DNA of 64,000 nt, taken from positions 186,738 through 250,737 of the forward strand of contig ML133388.1 of the NCBI GenBank assembly GCA_003864495.1. The letters are read 5' to 3'. This DNA is from Nemopilema nomurai (taxonomy: Eukaryota; Cnidaria; Scyphozoa; Rhizostomeae; Rhizostomatidae). Below, one piece after another: positions 13,461 through 25,415 of this stretch. The translations under genes were made by a program, and so were the position numbers. Within the stretch, counting starts at the first letter, position 1. The number at the start of each line of letters is the position of its first letter. A model generated the notes under the pieces. It searched no databases, was not told where the DNA came from, and saw only the letters and a list, made by a program, of their open reading frames with translations.

Positions 13461-13506
13461 GGGTACCAGACCCACTATTCCTTGATACGTAGTGGGACTG
13501 GTACCC
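13461..13506. repeat. 17-bp inverted repeat (hairpin)
   Basis: GGGTACCAGACCCACTA at 13461-13477 pairs with TAGTGGGACTGGTACCC at 13490-13506 with one mismatch and a 12-nt loop. It lies in a GC-richer patch between genes. It may be a remnant of a mobile element. Confidence 0.7.
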
Positions 13507-13936
13507 AGGGTACCCTTTTCATTGTCCTGCATTAAAGCCTCTCGTGCTGGTCCGTATTTTATAGATGAAAGGGCCGGAAACAGTTTCCGCGGGAAACCAA
13601 GCGGTTTGAAAAAAACATCTGCTTCTCACACTGATGTGATTTTGAAGACATGAGGTTTTTGCAGCTGTACTTTTCAGCAAACAAATTAGTTTGTAGCCAA
13701 TGAATTTCTCTCATTTCATCAACAATGCATTCTCGTCTACGGAAGGCTTCAGATTTGGCCTTCCTGTTTACGATTCCCATTTAGAAACTCTTGATTTATG
13801 CTTTTGGATCGTCTTTGTAAGTTTCAAACAATCAACAAAGTTCGTGTGGGGAAACGAATTAGTTGTTCAAGGAGCTATAATGAGCGTATGGACGGATTAC
13901 ACGGTTAGGCCCTATAGGAACATGAAGGCTGGGCAA

Positions 13937-16900
13937 ATGGCCAATTTGTTTGCTATACTGACTGTCTGTTTGCTTGCAGATGGACACATATCTGGTAAGT
14001 CTACTGTATTTACATCTTGTTGAGTACATCGTTTGTCATGAACTTTATTTCTCAGCTAGAATGTAATAAAAGAGCGAGGTCCTTTCAGAACATTGTTCAT
14101 TTCATTGGTAGCCTGTCATTCCTATATTGGCTAAACCCTGGCAAGGACATTTATACATGCAGTTGACATTCTTCTATTCTTCTTCTATATTCTATTAAGG
14201 CACACGCTCCCATTTTGGTTTTTGCATCTGCTGTTTTGTTTTGCAAGCCCAGTTTATATTTGGGGCTTGAAATTTTTGAAAAGCATGTTTCATTATTGAT
14301 TAAGGTTATCCATTAATTTCTCATTTATGTAACTACCGTATATTGTGTTATGATGATGTGATTGAGTTGTCATAATTTATTTACATTGGGTGTTACCACG
14401 TTACACAAGGATCATTGATGAAAAATCAAATGCAAGTATAAGTTTGGCAGACCATAATCTACAATTGAAGATAAGAACCTAATGTGAGAGCATAGTGTAA
14501 TGCATGTTATAATTGGGAGGTTAACACAGTTGCTTGAAGTAAGCCATTCTCAATGATTGTAAACCTCACAACTAATTTTTTTCCCCCAAGCGGCACAGAC
14601 ATCAGAAAGACATGGATATGCTAGCCCTGATAGTAATGTGAATGTACTGCCTTTTCTCACTGGAGGAAAGGACTTCTACCGCAAATATGTAAGAAAGACT
14701 CTCCCAGTCCTTTTCCAAGGAGATGGTTTGAAGTCAAGTCTGGGTGAAGCATCATTTGACATTTCTTTGTTGCAAACAAAATTCAGTCAGGAAAAGTTAC
14801 CTGGTTTAATTCACAAAAATTCAGAACCAGTTTTTGTAAAAGAGGTGCCACTCTCATTTAGTGATTGGCTTCACGAATCAAGGTCTGAACCATTACAAGC
14901 TGATCTTGATATCAGCCAGTCAAAAATTCTAGAAGAAATTTACTTGCCTGTAATTCTTCAGTGTAAGGAATATAAACTTGAATATAGGAAAATGAGATTG
15001 CTGATCACAAGAGAAGTTGCCAGTAGCTATCCTAGGCAAAATTCAGATGAAATGTTGTACATTCCACTCGGAACCAAAGCAAAAATTAGATTATTCAATA
15101 GCAAGTACACAAGTCAGCTTCAAAAGGAAGGCAACATGTTTGGTGGTCTTGAACATCAGGATGTCACACTTGAGAAAGGTTAGTAGCCTTGCCATTGTAC
15201 TTTGAGCCAACAGTTTTTTAACAACCAATTGGGTCACCTTCAACACTGAGTGACTCTTGCTTCAGTGTTCCAGGTAAACAAGCAAGCAATTTTATTTGTT
15301 AACTCAGGCTGGGGTTTTGAGGTAGCTATGTAGCTGTTATGGGCCTGGAGCACTTGGGCATTTGCCCCCAGAATGTACTTTATAGTAATATGTGGAACAA
15401 TCATATGTGTTTGAGTAATGCTGACTTCCTTTAAGATCTAAACAAAGTGTTGAGTTTTTTATCAAACAGTTGATAAAAACAACAACTAGTATCTTAATAG
15501 AGAGGCATGTTTGTCTGTATACATATATAATATGTCACTAGACTCTTTTTCCATGAACATAAACTTCATTTCTCTGTTGTTCCCCTGTTGTCATGAAGGC
15601 CCTAATGCAAGGCAAACGAAGGGCTTTATTTAATCAGGGAAGCACCATATATGGATTCTTCCTCACATAAGCAAATTTCAATTCTGTTTACCATCCATGA
15701 GCATTTCCCACCTCTTCCTACTGTGTAAGCTGGGTGCCTGTTTTCACAAAGCAACCAGAAGGATATTTTATTTAATAAATTTGTAACTCAACATAAGCAA
15801 ACACAAAATATTTTTCACAAAATTTACAAAATGTTGATACTTAAGAGCTGTTCTGTTGACGCACTTGGCTCATTTGCTGACTCTCACAATTACCCTTGAT
15901 GTGCCCTTGGCTCAATATCAATATGGAATTTTGGACACTTATAGCTGTTGACAAAAGTGTCAAAAATTCCATATGTTTGTTTAGTATGTTGGTTATGGTT
16001 GCAAGATAGTGCCAAGATAGGTGTTAGTTCTGCCACCTTATAACAAAGTAGTCACTTAATCAAGATGTTTGCAACAGAACAAAGAGAATTATACAATTAT
16101 TGTGTGGTCAAATATATGCCAAACAGTATAACAGCAGGTTCTCCACTAGGGGCATGAAATCTATTTCAATTTTCAGTTCATGTAACTCATAGGAATCAAG
16201 ATGTTTCTTTTAGCAAGGAATCAATATGCAGATGGCACTTTTTTACGGACACATTTTGCAATTTTGAAATCCAGTCTTTCAAATTCTTTGCTGATTCTTC
16301 CTGATTTTAATTTCAAACCAACAAAGCTTCTCAATTAGTCTTAAATGGGATGACCATCTGTTAATTTTTGTCTAGCACCTAGAAAAGTCAAACACCAGGT
16401 TAGATCAAATGCTCATAGGAGCATGCCTCTAAACATACCAAACTCTGAAACATTAGATATGTGGCGTCAGCAACATCAACAAAGAAGACAATTCACCAGC
16501 CATTTTCAGTCAGTTGGCTAATATATCTTTCAGACAGAGAACTTTTTTATGATACCATTTTATGCTACCTGTACCATTTCTGTAACTAAGGATGGGCACC
16601 CCACTGCTACCCATCCACTTGTTATCTTGGTATGAGTTCGGTATTTCTTTATTCTAGAAACTTTGCCGTTATATCAATTAAGTTATAGTTAAAGCTTCTG
16701 TTTGTGTGCTTACTTTCTTCTACTGCCTCACCGGGTTTTAACTGGCTATCATGTGAAATACAACTTTCATGTTAATCCATCTTCTAAGAATATACAACGT
16801 TTTATTGATAGCAAAAGAGATTTTTGATTTGGTTGAATATGAGCAAAAATCTTTTACTTAATTTTTACTGGAACTTCTTTAAAGGTAACATTCTTTACGT

Positions 16901-19900
16901 GCCAAAGTACTGGTGGAGTCAGATTCAGACAACCGGGAACCTCACCGTCGCAATCAAAATATTCTTTAACTTAGAGTTTAGCAGAGCCAATGACAGAAAG
17001 CATCAAAGCTCTGAAAACATTATCGAGGTAAATCACTTTTAAGCTCTTGTCAAATTTCTCCAGGATTGATGATGGTAATGATCTTGCCCAATTTCTTTAG
17101 GTTAAACAATCACTTTTCCTTTAAGAGAGAAAAGAGACATCATCCTTTTCACACAATGTTGAGCTTGATTTTATCCTTTTTTCATAAATTATTTTACACG
17201 TTTACTTTTATCGCTACTTTGAGTATTTGGTTTGCTTTTGCTTTGCTGGAGAAAAATCATGAGCAACTTATTCCCTTTCTTGTCAGGCTATTGAGCTGCA
17301 CAAGATGCGACTGGAAAAACACGGAACAGAAACATTCTGCGCATCACATAATCAAGTCTTGCGGCGCGTGTTGAAAATCAACGAATCAGACCCTAAGACA
17401 TTGCAACTGCGCATTCCCAGGAGGCCTCAAAGACCCGATGACGTCATACTCGCAAGTGGCTACAAAAGTAAAAGCTATTTTTCATTGTTCTTAATCAAGT
17501 TTGCAAAAAATGAGTATTGATTTGTCTTGAGATTTCCGATCTTCATAAACAGTTCTTAGCAGTAGATTTTGGAAAGCTTTTTAATAGGTTATTAGACTCG
17601 ACAGTGGAAAAGTAAAAATACAAGGTTTTCGATGTTGTTAAATATTTCACATTTTTAACTGCTCCTTGATCTGTTGTTTCATACATCCGGTCCGATCGTT
17701 TGCTGAAAACAGGTTTTTTTATTTATTCCCTGAGGCAGCAACAATAATGAGAGGCTTTTAGAACTCTTAAGTAGACCCTATTCTATGTACTTCAAAACTC
17801 GTCCATATTTCATCTAAAAAAATTCATTGAACGTCTCTTCATGTTCCAATTGATTCATGGGGCTTCCTTCTGACAAAAAGAAACTCCAGGATCATCGTTC
17901 AAACAGTTTTACATTTTATTAAAGGTCGATGACACTAAATGTAATTAAATTCATATGTGCAGCTGAGTTTTAACTCTGCAAAGTGAGTAATTAAGACGCA
18001 ACCATCCCAAAGAAGATAAAAAATGATTCAACGGGGTTGCAAATGGATATGCACTGCATCCTTTTTAAAGGTTGCAGTCCAGTTGCCGATTCTAAAGACT
18101 TAGGCCCCGTTCACACGGGAACGCAATCGTTTCGTTCCATTTTATTCCCAATTTCTGGAACGGAATAGTATACTGTTCACACGGTAACGGAACGATTGCG
18201 TATCGATTTTTGTTTATGTTCAGACGGGAACGCAATCGTTCCGTTCTGCAATTTGCGCGCCAAAATAAGCAAATGAGCTTTAATGCGCATGTCCATAATG
18301 GGGATTGATTTCATCATTCTGATTTATCTCTGAGCCGATTTCGTTGGTTTTTAAACAATTCGACTAAAAAGTCATCAAATGGAGAAAGCTAAAGCGCCCC
18401 AAAAGGAGCAAGCTCGTGGTAAAATTAAAGCCAAACCTAAATGGAAGGGATTTCAAAGTTTGCAGAACGGTGTTAAGTATTTTAAATGGACGGACAACGA
18501 GAGTGTAGCTAGTGAAACTGCAAGAAGACCAATAGTGTTTATGAAATCCTCCATTTTCTTCGCTGCGATTACTATTGTCACCTCCTGCTTCCCATAACAA
18601 CAACACAGACGCATGCGCCAAAGGCAAAACTCTTATCGTTCCAATTTTGGACCAGTTCTGCGCGTTCACACGGGAACGGAACGATTGCGTACCGTTCCAC
18701 TTTTCGTATCAGTAATTTCATCGTTCCACTTTTTGGAACGGAACGATGTCATTTGAAGCGTTCCTGTGTGAACACAACCCCTGAGCGTTACACTTTTCGG
18801 AACGGAGAAGAACGGAACGGAACGATTGCGTTCCCGTGTGAACAGGGCCTTAAACTTTTCTTTAAGGTCATTGTTTGCTTTTCCTTTTGAATCGCAGCTC
18901 ACATTCAAGTCAGTTCTATTAAACTTTAGACATGGAGGTTGGATTTAAATCTATCTACTTTTCGGTAGGGAGAGTAGAAAATGTTTTTTTAGGGAATGGA
19001 GCAACGTCAAAAAGGCAGGTCAAGGATTAATAATTAATAGTTCTCGCTGTCATTCTTTTTACATGCGAATATTGAAGCATGTTAACAGCGCCAATCATTG
19101 AAAATGTGTCTTCAACTCGTGGATTCTCCACTGTGCTGCAGAACAATTCGTGCTTATCACTTAATAGTAATCGCTTTAATCCCTCGTTTTAGTGCCAGTG
19201 CTGGGGCTAGGAACCGCCCTTCTTAACCAACAAACAGCCGAAATTGTGAAGCATGCGCTGGACCTTGGATACAGGTAGACTTCGTTTAAAGTACAAATGA
19301 ACTCGAGCTAATAACGTTGATAGATTTAATAGTTAATCAATAGCAGAATCGCTTTGATTGCTATCCTTACCTGTTGTTGCTGTTGATGCAGTTGCGGGGT
19401 CGGGAACAAAATACGACAGGGTCACTAACTGCACCCCCGTGAAATGTGCTTTTGTACCACCCTTTGGGACTCATCCATTTTATAATTGGAGCTGGATCTA
19501 CCGGGGGTTGTTTGCGTGATACCGGTTTCTGCTTAGCCGATCATGTTGCTCTGTATTATAACGTGTTTCATTCTCACGCAATTCTGCACTTCGGCGCTCC
19601 AGGTTGATTGATTCTGCGCAAGGATATCCCGGTTCAGAAGCTGCCATTGCGCAAGCCATCGCGGAGAGCTCCGTGCCTCGTTCTGAGATATTCATCGTCA
19701 CTAAGCTACACCCGCGTTACCTTGGTTACGCTAGCACACTTACTGCCATAGACATGTCCCTGCGGAGGCTTAACACAGACTATATCGACTTGTTCCTCAT
19801 ACACAGTAAAGAATGCGACGATTTTTTGCTGAAATGCGCAGAGGGTAAGTCGGCTACTACGTTGTTTATTGAGTAGCTATGACAACAATGAGGAACAGTT

Positions 19901-21831
19901 TTTTCAGTAGCTGTGGCGAGTTTCATACTTCTTGTTTTCCCCATGAAAAGTTTTGTAATTTAAGAAACCTTTGAAGATATTTTGAGAAAAAAACACTTAG
20001 CTAGTCATCAGTTTTCCGGTTAGTTAATTTGTCGATTCATCTCCGGTACATCTTTCTTCGTTTCTCATGTAAACTGCAGTTATATATTAATAAAGTATAG
20101 CTAGTAAAATTCAGAAAAGGATTAAAATGTAATCAAAGGCGAAGTTTTTTCTATTCAGTCAACACCTTTCTTCGTGTGGGGATTTTATTATCATCTAAGG
20201 ATACTGAAGGATGTATGATAATGGAAGTTTTGGGTTTCATTTAGGAAAGGACGAGAGGTCGTTTTCACAGTAGCCTCGGATCAAGTAGTCGGAGTAGCCT
20301 CGTTTGCACCTTGGCGCTGAAATCAATGCGCAGCAAGAGCATTATCTACCGTTTGTAAGGAAATCTCTTCGGAGTAGACCAACTCAATGTTATGATTATG
20401 GTTAAGTGGTGTCATGGTTAAATGATGTCATGGTTAAGTGATGTCATGGTTTAGTGATGTCATGGTTTAGTGATGTCATGGTTAAGTGATGTCATGGTTA
20501 AGTGATGTCATGGTTAAATGATGTCATGATTAAGTGGTGTCATGGTTTAGTGATGTCATGGTTTAGTGATGTCATGGTTAAATGATGTCATGATTAAGTG
20601 ATGTCATGGTTAAGTGATGTCATGGTCAAGTGATGTCACGATTAAGTGATGTCATGGTTAAGTGATGTCATGATTAAGTGATGTTCTGTTCGTGATTTAC
20701 AGGAGAGCCGACCGGCACATGGGAAGAATCGTGGAGAGCCATGGAGGATGCGCAGCGGCAGGGCAAAATACGCAGCCTCGGACTCAGCAATTTCAATGTG
20801 CCTGATCTAAAAAATTTGCAAAATATTGCGAAGCTTCCCATATCTGTTCTTCAGAACTGGTTTGATCCGATTCATCAGGACAAAACTGCGAGGAATTTTT
20901 GCAAGAAAAACGGCATACGTTACATGGGGTATTCAACTCTCGGTAAGTTTGTCTCAAAGTATTTGTCCATTCCGAAGTCGATCTTCAGTTTGAATTGAGG
21001 CTACAACTTTCTGTCTGGTGGTAATTGGCGGTACTTATTTATTGATAAAGACGCAATTGATGTCTCCTGATATCACCTGATGTCTCATCCGCGGTCTAAT
21101 CAGATATCTTCCTCATATCTTCATTAGATATATCACTAGTAACGTGGTTTACCTTTACATTCATTTTTGTGTTAATTTGTTTAGAAATTCAGTAACTTGC
21201 AACACTGAGCTATTTTGAAGAATACCAGCGATATCGGTATCAATATTTCTGCTGAAGTATTTGGTGGACTTACCAAATGTCTTTTGTCGTAGGTGGAATG
21301 TGGACAGCGATGGGTCTAGAGGAGAATCCGATTTTGACGTCATCTTTGCTGACTGATATATCAACACATTATGATTACTTTGTATCCAGTCTGGTTCTTA
21401 GGTGGGCCATTCACCGAAATGTGACGGTAATTCCAAGAACTAGCAACCGGAACCATTTGGCACAAAATTTACGAGCGTTGGACATGAGTCTCTCTGACCT
21501 GGATATAGCTGAAATCGATTCAATGGCCACCATACTGGACGATGTGCTGGTGGATCTAGAGAAGGAGGAAGCAGAGAGCACGGGAGAGGAAGGACCAAAT
21601 GCCCAGCAGAATGCAAACGCACATACGAACAAGCAGTCAGAAAGTGGAACTGATAAAATGGCCTCAAAAGACAAGGAACAGAGCTCTGGCTCAAGAGAAT
21701 GGCTCGGAGAAGACGCAGCAGACGATGACGCAAAAGATGACGGTCATCAGTCATCGACGGCAAATAGTAATGAAGCCCGAGGACATGCACAACCGACGCG
21801 TGATCAAGATCACAAGACTGAGTTGAAGTAA
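13937..21831 (+). CDS. JmjC/cupin-like domain fused to aldo-keto reductase
   Basis: Eight exons: 13937-13994, 14591-15178, 16885-17027, 17287-17467, 19193-19274, 19603-19844, 20703-20942 and 21293-21831. All have GT-AG borders and matching phases, giving 690 residues. Residues 1-24 look like a signal peptide (MANLFAILTVCLLADG); an in-frame ATG at 13922 would add five residues. Residues about 30-265 resemble a JmjC/cupin_8 fold, ending in GNILYVPKYWWSQI (216-229). Where active enzymes have WWH there is WWS, and I see no HxD upstream, so iron binding is doubtful. Residues about 318-600 are a complete aldo-keto reductase: MPVLGLGT, then D354, Y359, K385 and H418 in the catalytic-tetrad spacing, LGLSNF, and VIPRTSNRNHLAQN for the cofactor phosphate. 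Exon 4 carries the first AKR strand (DDVILASGYK) and splices directly to the JmjC exon, so this is one gene. The last 90 residues are acidic and low-complexity. The product is probably secreted or in the ER; the substrate is unknown. Confidence 0.88.
18103..18849. mobile_element. Harbinger-like MITE
   Basis: A 747-bp element in intron 4 of the fusion gene. Its ends are inverted copies: GGCCCCGTTCACACGGGAAC on the left and the complement of GGCCCTGTTCACACGGGAAC on the right. Flanking TTA at 18100-18102 and 18850-18852 fits the 3-bp target duplication of PIF/Harbinger transposons. GGAACGGAACGATTGCG-type motifs recur inside near both ends. A short plus-strand ORF at 18379-18597 contains KYFKWTDNE, like the start of the Myb/SANT domain of the Harbinger accessory protein, followed by unrelated sequence. 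This suggests an internally deleted, non-autonomous copy. Confidence 0.8.
20399..20686. repeat. 16-bp minisatellite in intron 6 of the fusion gene
   Basis: About 18 tandem copies of ATGGTTAAGTGATGTC with A/T and G/A variants. The array ends about 15 bp before the acceptor of the next coding exon (20703), so it occupies the normal branch-point region. Confidence 0.93.
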
Positions 21832-23530
21832 AAGTTATTTATTTCTGTAGGTCTATTTATTTCAGTAAAGTAGTAAGCATGGCTGTGTATTTAATAGATT
21901 TTCGTTTCTGTAAAGCAGTTTTGGTTTAAACATGAACAGATCCAAAGCTACCTGATGCATTTTTATCCAAAATAGCTACAAAGCAAATTCCAAATTCAGA
22001 GTACTGCAAATGTATTTTGGGCAACCTGTTCTAACGAACGAGGCTCACTTTTATCCACTTGATGTCTACGTCACAAGTCCAGAATATTTCGTTAAAATGT
22101 CATTACATAGTTGTATAATAGCAGCACTGGTCCGAATCATAGTTTTTTCATACAGATAAAATGCCGCATTGGGCACATTTCCAGAATCATTGGCAAACTT
22201 AAGAATCTTAAATTGGGCTGATTTTTGTATGCCGGCCTAAGCAGTAATTTTTAAAGCTAAGCTTTCAATTTATGGCATTTTAGCACATTTTCCCGTTTGT
22301 TTTGCCTTTTATTAACTGTGCTACCTGTCTTTTAGACCATGTTTATAAAATGACTTCATTTAGAGGTTTGACTAGATATCTTGAATTTGATTCATCAGTT
22401 AAAGGGAATAAGCTGTAGAGAAAAGCGGTTAGGAATCCTGCCCTATTTCGTCTTGAGCTGCTCATGTTTCCTTAGTAGAAGTTTATGGCTTGCTCCAATC
22501 AGTATCATTCCCTGTTACAATACCACTCGACAAATCTTACAAGTACAATAAGGCAAAGTGGTGTAGTTTTATCAAGTTATTCAAACCCATACAGCAATTC
22601 GCTAGTTATCCAAGCGCATACGGCAATTATCCCAGAGGTTTTATGGCTGAAGGGTAAATAGAGCCCGTTTTTGACGTTCTTTGCTTGAAAACATCGTCGA
22701 TTATTTGAGTGTTTTGTAACCGCTTAACTTTAGTGCAGGTTCGCTGAAACGGTATGGGCCCCCAAGGGAACTCACCCTGCCCATATATGGAATACGCCTT
22801 GTGATAACTTATGCGCCAGGGAAAGAGAGCCTCACCCCCTGGCCACTCTTCTCGATGGCTCAGCTACACTCCCACTGGCAGTTGCAACTGGAACTAAGGG
22901 AAGGGAAAAACACCTCGAATTAATTATCACCTCAAATTGGTCGCTTATGCAGGCGTCGATTTTAGCTTTGTGGGACTGGCTACAAGAATTGGCGCATTGC
23001 AAGGGGGTCCACGAGGCTCTAATAGAATGAATAGAATGGCAACAATAGAATGGCCAGTAGCAGTGCTATCAGCCTTTTTCGTTCAAGAATTCAGAACTCA
23101 TATACTAGTTCCATTGTAAGGGTCACCCACGCCAATATAAAATATGCATAAATTTATGGTGACCCTGGCACTTCCTAGAATGCCCTTCAGAATATAAATG
23201 AAATCTAGCCGTGCTAGGTTAACATTTCCTAGTGAGTCGGGGGTACCCAGGGTAGGTGTGCATACTTTCAACCACGTTGGGCGTATACCCCTTAACATTC
23301 TAGACAATTCAAACACTGTTTCCCGACATTTGACAGACAATATAAGCTGCTAGACGAGGACAGAAAACAGCTTTTTGCTTCCTCAACTTTACTATAAAAC
23401 GTCTTTAAGTTTCTTAATCATTAATCCGGTTAGTCAGGAACATGAATTCAGGTAATTAAATTGGTAAATTTATTTTTATATAGTGCTTCTTTCTAGAACG
23501 GTAATAATAGAGCTGATATTTGATACAGAT
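21832..23530. other. Intergenic, no gene recognised
   Basis: 3' flank of the fusion gene and upstream region of the next gene. Only short ORFs without motifs. A GC-richer patch near 22740-22930 has no coding signal that I can support. Confidence 0.55.
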
Positions 23531-23598
23531 TTACAGAAGGTCACGTGATATCGATGATTACCGCTAAAAGTGAAAAAGGGGGCTGGAAATAGGCATTA

Positions 23599-23626
23599 TG
23601 ACGTCAAGTGAATAGTTCGCGCCAAA
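23599..23626 (+). promoter_or_regulatory. CRE and E2F consensus sites
   Basis: TGACGTCA (23599-23606), a perfect CRE palindrome, is followed 9 bp later by TTCGCGCCAAA (23616-23626), a full E2F consensus. A CACGTG E-box lies near 23543. All are within 200 bp upstream of the ATG at 23734. The E2F match suggests cell-cycle control; this is inference from motif only. Confidence 0.5.
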
Positions 23627-23733
23627 TCAACCAAGTATTCGTCAACTCGGAAAACTTTTACCAAACATCAGCTTCAAGGTTGCTCGAAAGAAGTAAAATT
23701 TGTCGCTTTGAAGCAATTTGTAATTGACTCAAA

Positions 23734-24831
23734 ATGATCGAAAAAAAGGCAAAGTTCAGGCTCCGAGTGAGCGATAAGTCTCCAGAAGAACAGGTGGAGA
23801 AAGTATCTGCTCTGCCGCCTTGCCCAACGCAAATCTCGATGGTAGGAGTTGGGCTACATGGCAAGAAAAACAAAGAGAGATCTAAGAAGGCCTCGCCGCC
23901 TTGCCCATTTTTACCTGCTGAAGTCGGTAGGAAGAACTTGGTGCAAAGTCCGCTGACAGCTGCAAGGAATGAATACCTAAGAAAAGTCAGGAAAGAAAGA
24001 GAAGATGCGGAAAGATCTTCTCCAGATTCGGACAAAGGAAGGCTACCAGAAATCAACTTGAAACCTGGTAAGCATGCTAGACCAAGTTCAGGCTCCTCTC
24101 AAAATAGGCTCACGATGAACATAGACTCTGCTGCAGTTTGTGGACCGAGGGGAAAACAAGTTGAAAACAACGGACCGGAAAGATTTACTTTGCCCGCGAT
24201 CCAAGCAGGTCTATCCAAAGAACAGGGGAGGAAATCTGCAGCATCGTGTCGATATGGCGGATTGAAATGGGAATCCTTCGAGAGAAATTGTCCAGACTCG
24301 GCTGAAGGACGATCGAGAAAACTCCCAGAAATTCGTCGAGAGCCAAGCAGCAGAATTTCAGAAGTTGATAGCTGCGAGAATGTACCGCTACTTCCAGAGT
24401 TGAACGGCACACAACAACGCACTGGAAACACGAGTGCATTTTTCAAGTCGACAGGAAATTTTGGGAAAACTATCGAAAGACAAATCGCTGATTTGAAACA
24501 AAAGAATGGAACGAGACAAGCTTTTCTTCCTACCCTTAGCCAAAACTGCGAATTGGTAACAGGGGGGCAAATTCAAGAAAGCAGTTGCAGCAAAACCAAA
24601 TCTGCAAATTCACAGAGTAGACGAAACAAAAGAGCCAGAAGTGGAAAGGATTACGAGACAGACAAGCGAAGGGGAATGGTTATTACAAGTCCAACGGATC
24701 TTTTGCCATTCGAGGATGAGCTGGTTGGAACTGCATGTCCAAAAGCAAGAAGAGACAAGAAGCAAAGGCAAAAGTCGGGTCTTCCCGGCTTGAAAAATCT
24801 TTCTAGCAATTTCGCTAGTAAAGATTTTTAA
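23734..24831 (+). CDS. Intronless basic protein, unknown function
   Basis: A single uninterrupted ORF of 365 codons in AT-rich DNA, much longer than chance, starting at the first ATG after the CRE/E2F sites. I do not recognise the family. It is Lys/Arg/Ser/Pro-rich and probably mostly disordered. It has internal repeats: PDSDKGRLPEI at residues 97-107 and PDSAEGRSRKLPEI at 187-200, and LPPCP/SPPCP at 27-31 and 54-58. Further LPxI/L motifs occur (LPAI, LPEL, LPTL). Basic clusters RRNKRAR and KARRDKKQRQK near the C-terminus could be nuclear localisation signals. There is no signal peptide or membrane segment. A lineage-specific nuclear or scaffold protein, or a retrocopy, are both possible. Confidence 0.65.
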   Translation: MIEKKAKFRLRVSDKSPEEQVEKVSALPPCPTQISMVGVGLHGKKNKERSKKASPPCPFLPAEVGRKNLVQSPLTAARNEYLRKVRKEREDAERSSPDSDKGRLPEINLKPGKHARPSSGSSQNRLTMNIDSAAVCGPRGKQVENNGPERFTLPAIQAGLSKEQGRKSAASCRYGGLKWESFERNCPDSAEGRSRKLPEIRREPSSRISEVDSCENVPLLPELNGTQQRTGNTSAFFKSTGNFGKTIERQIADLKQKNGTRQAFLPTLSQNCELVTGGQIQESSCSKTKSANSQSRRNKRARSGKDYETDKRRGMVITSPTDLLPFEDELVGTACPKARRDKKQRQKSGLPGLKNLSSNFASKDF

Positions 24832-25349
24832 ACTTTTAAATTTGAACACGGGAATGGGGTGGGGATTAATAGGATTTATTTATTTTGTGTACAATTGAAT
24901 TGAGTTAACTCTTTATTAGGGAAATAGCTTAGGTTTTTCATTTAATTTGATAGTTGGCATCATAGCTGGGTTAATTTGTTTTAGGATTTTAAGAATGAAT
25001 TTAGGGGGGCAATTAGAAATTTTATCGCAATATGGTGGGTAGGATTCGGAGGAAGTCTGGGCAGTGGTAAGTTTTTTAGTTTCCTTCTATGTTTATTTTC
25101 CTTATTTCATTTTATCGTTAGTTTAGTCTTTTTATGTTACACCCCATCAAAATCATGACCCACTTTCAGTTTACAGCTCTCCATTATGAAATTTGGTTAA
25201 ATAAAATCTAAAACATCTTACGAGCATAAAATGGAACATGCCATCATTTTGGAAGCATTTACATCAATGCAAGAGGACCAGTCTAAGCCCTTCCAATTTC
25301 TAAAATGTTATTCATTTTCTTACCAAATTTTGTAGTTTAATCCGAAAGT

Positions 25350-25415
25350 TCTTCCTAGCAAAAATCTAAAAGCAGTAAACGCATGTTTAATGCTTTTAGA
25401 TTTTGAGCAGGGCAA
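25350..25415. repeat. Hairpin with 14-bp perfect stem
   Basis: AAAATCTAAAAGCA (25361-25374) pairs perfectly with TGCTTTTAGATTTT (25391-25404) around a 16-nt loop. Weaker pairing continues outward (TTCTT at the left against AAGAA at the right). It lies about 180 bp upstream of the second hairpin. Confidence 0.7.

Noticed and set aside
21411..21826. ORFs antisense or out of frame to the last AKR exon
   Set aside because: Shadows of the true frame, which carries the AKR cofactor motif and ends in phase.
21814..21831. C-terminal KTELK of the fusion protein as an ER-retention signal
   Set aside because: It resembles KDEL only loosely and has an extra C-terminal Lys.
24099..24849. Minus-strand ORFs over the 365-codon gene
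   Set aside because: Shorter, overlapping the longer open frame, without promoter or motif.
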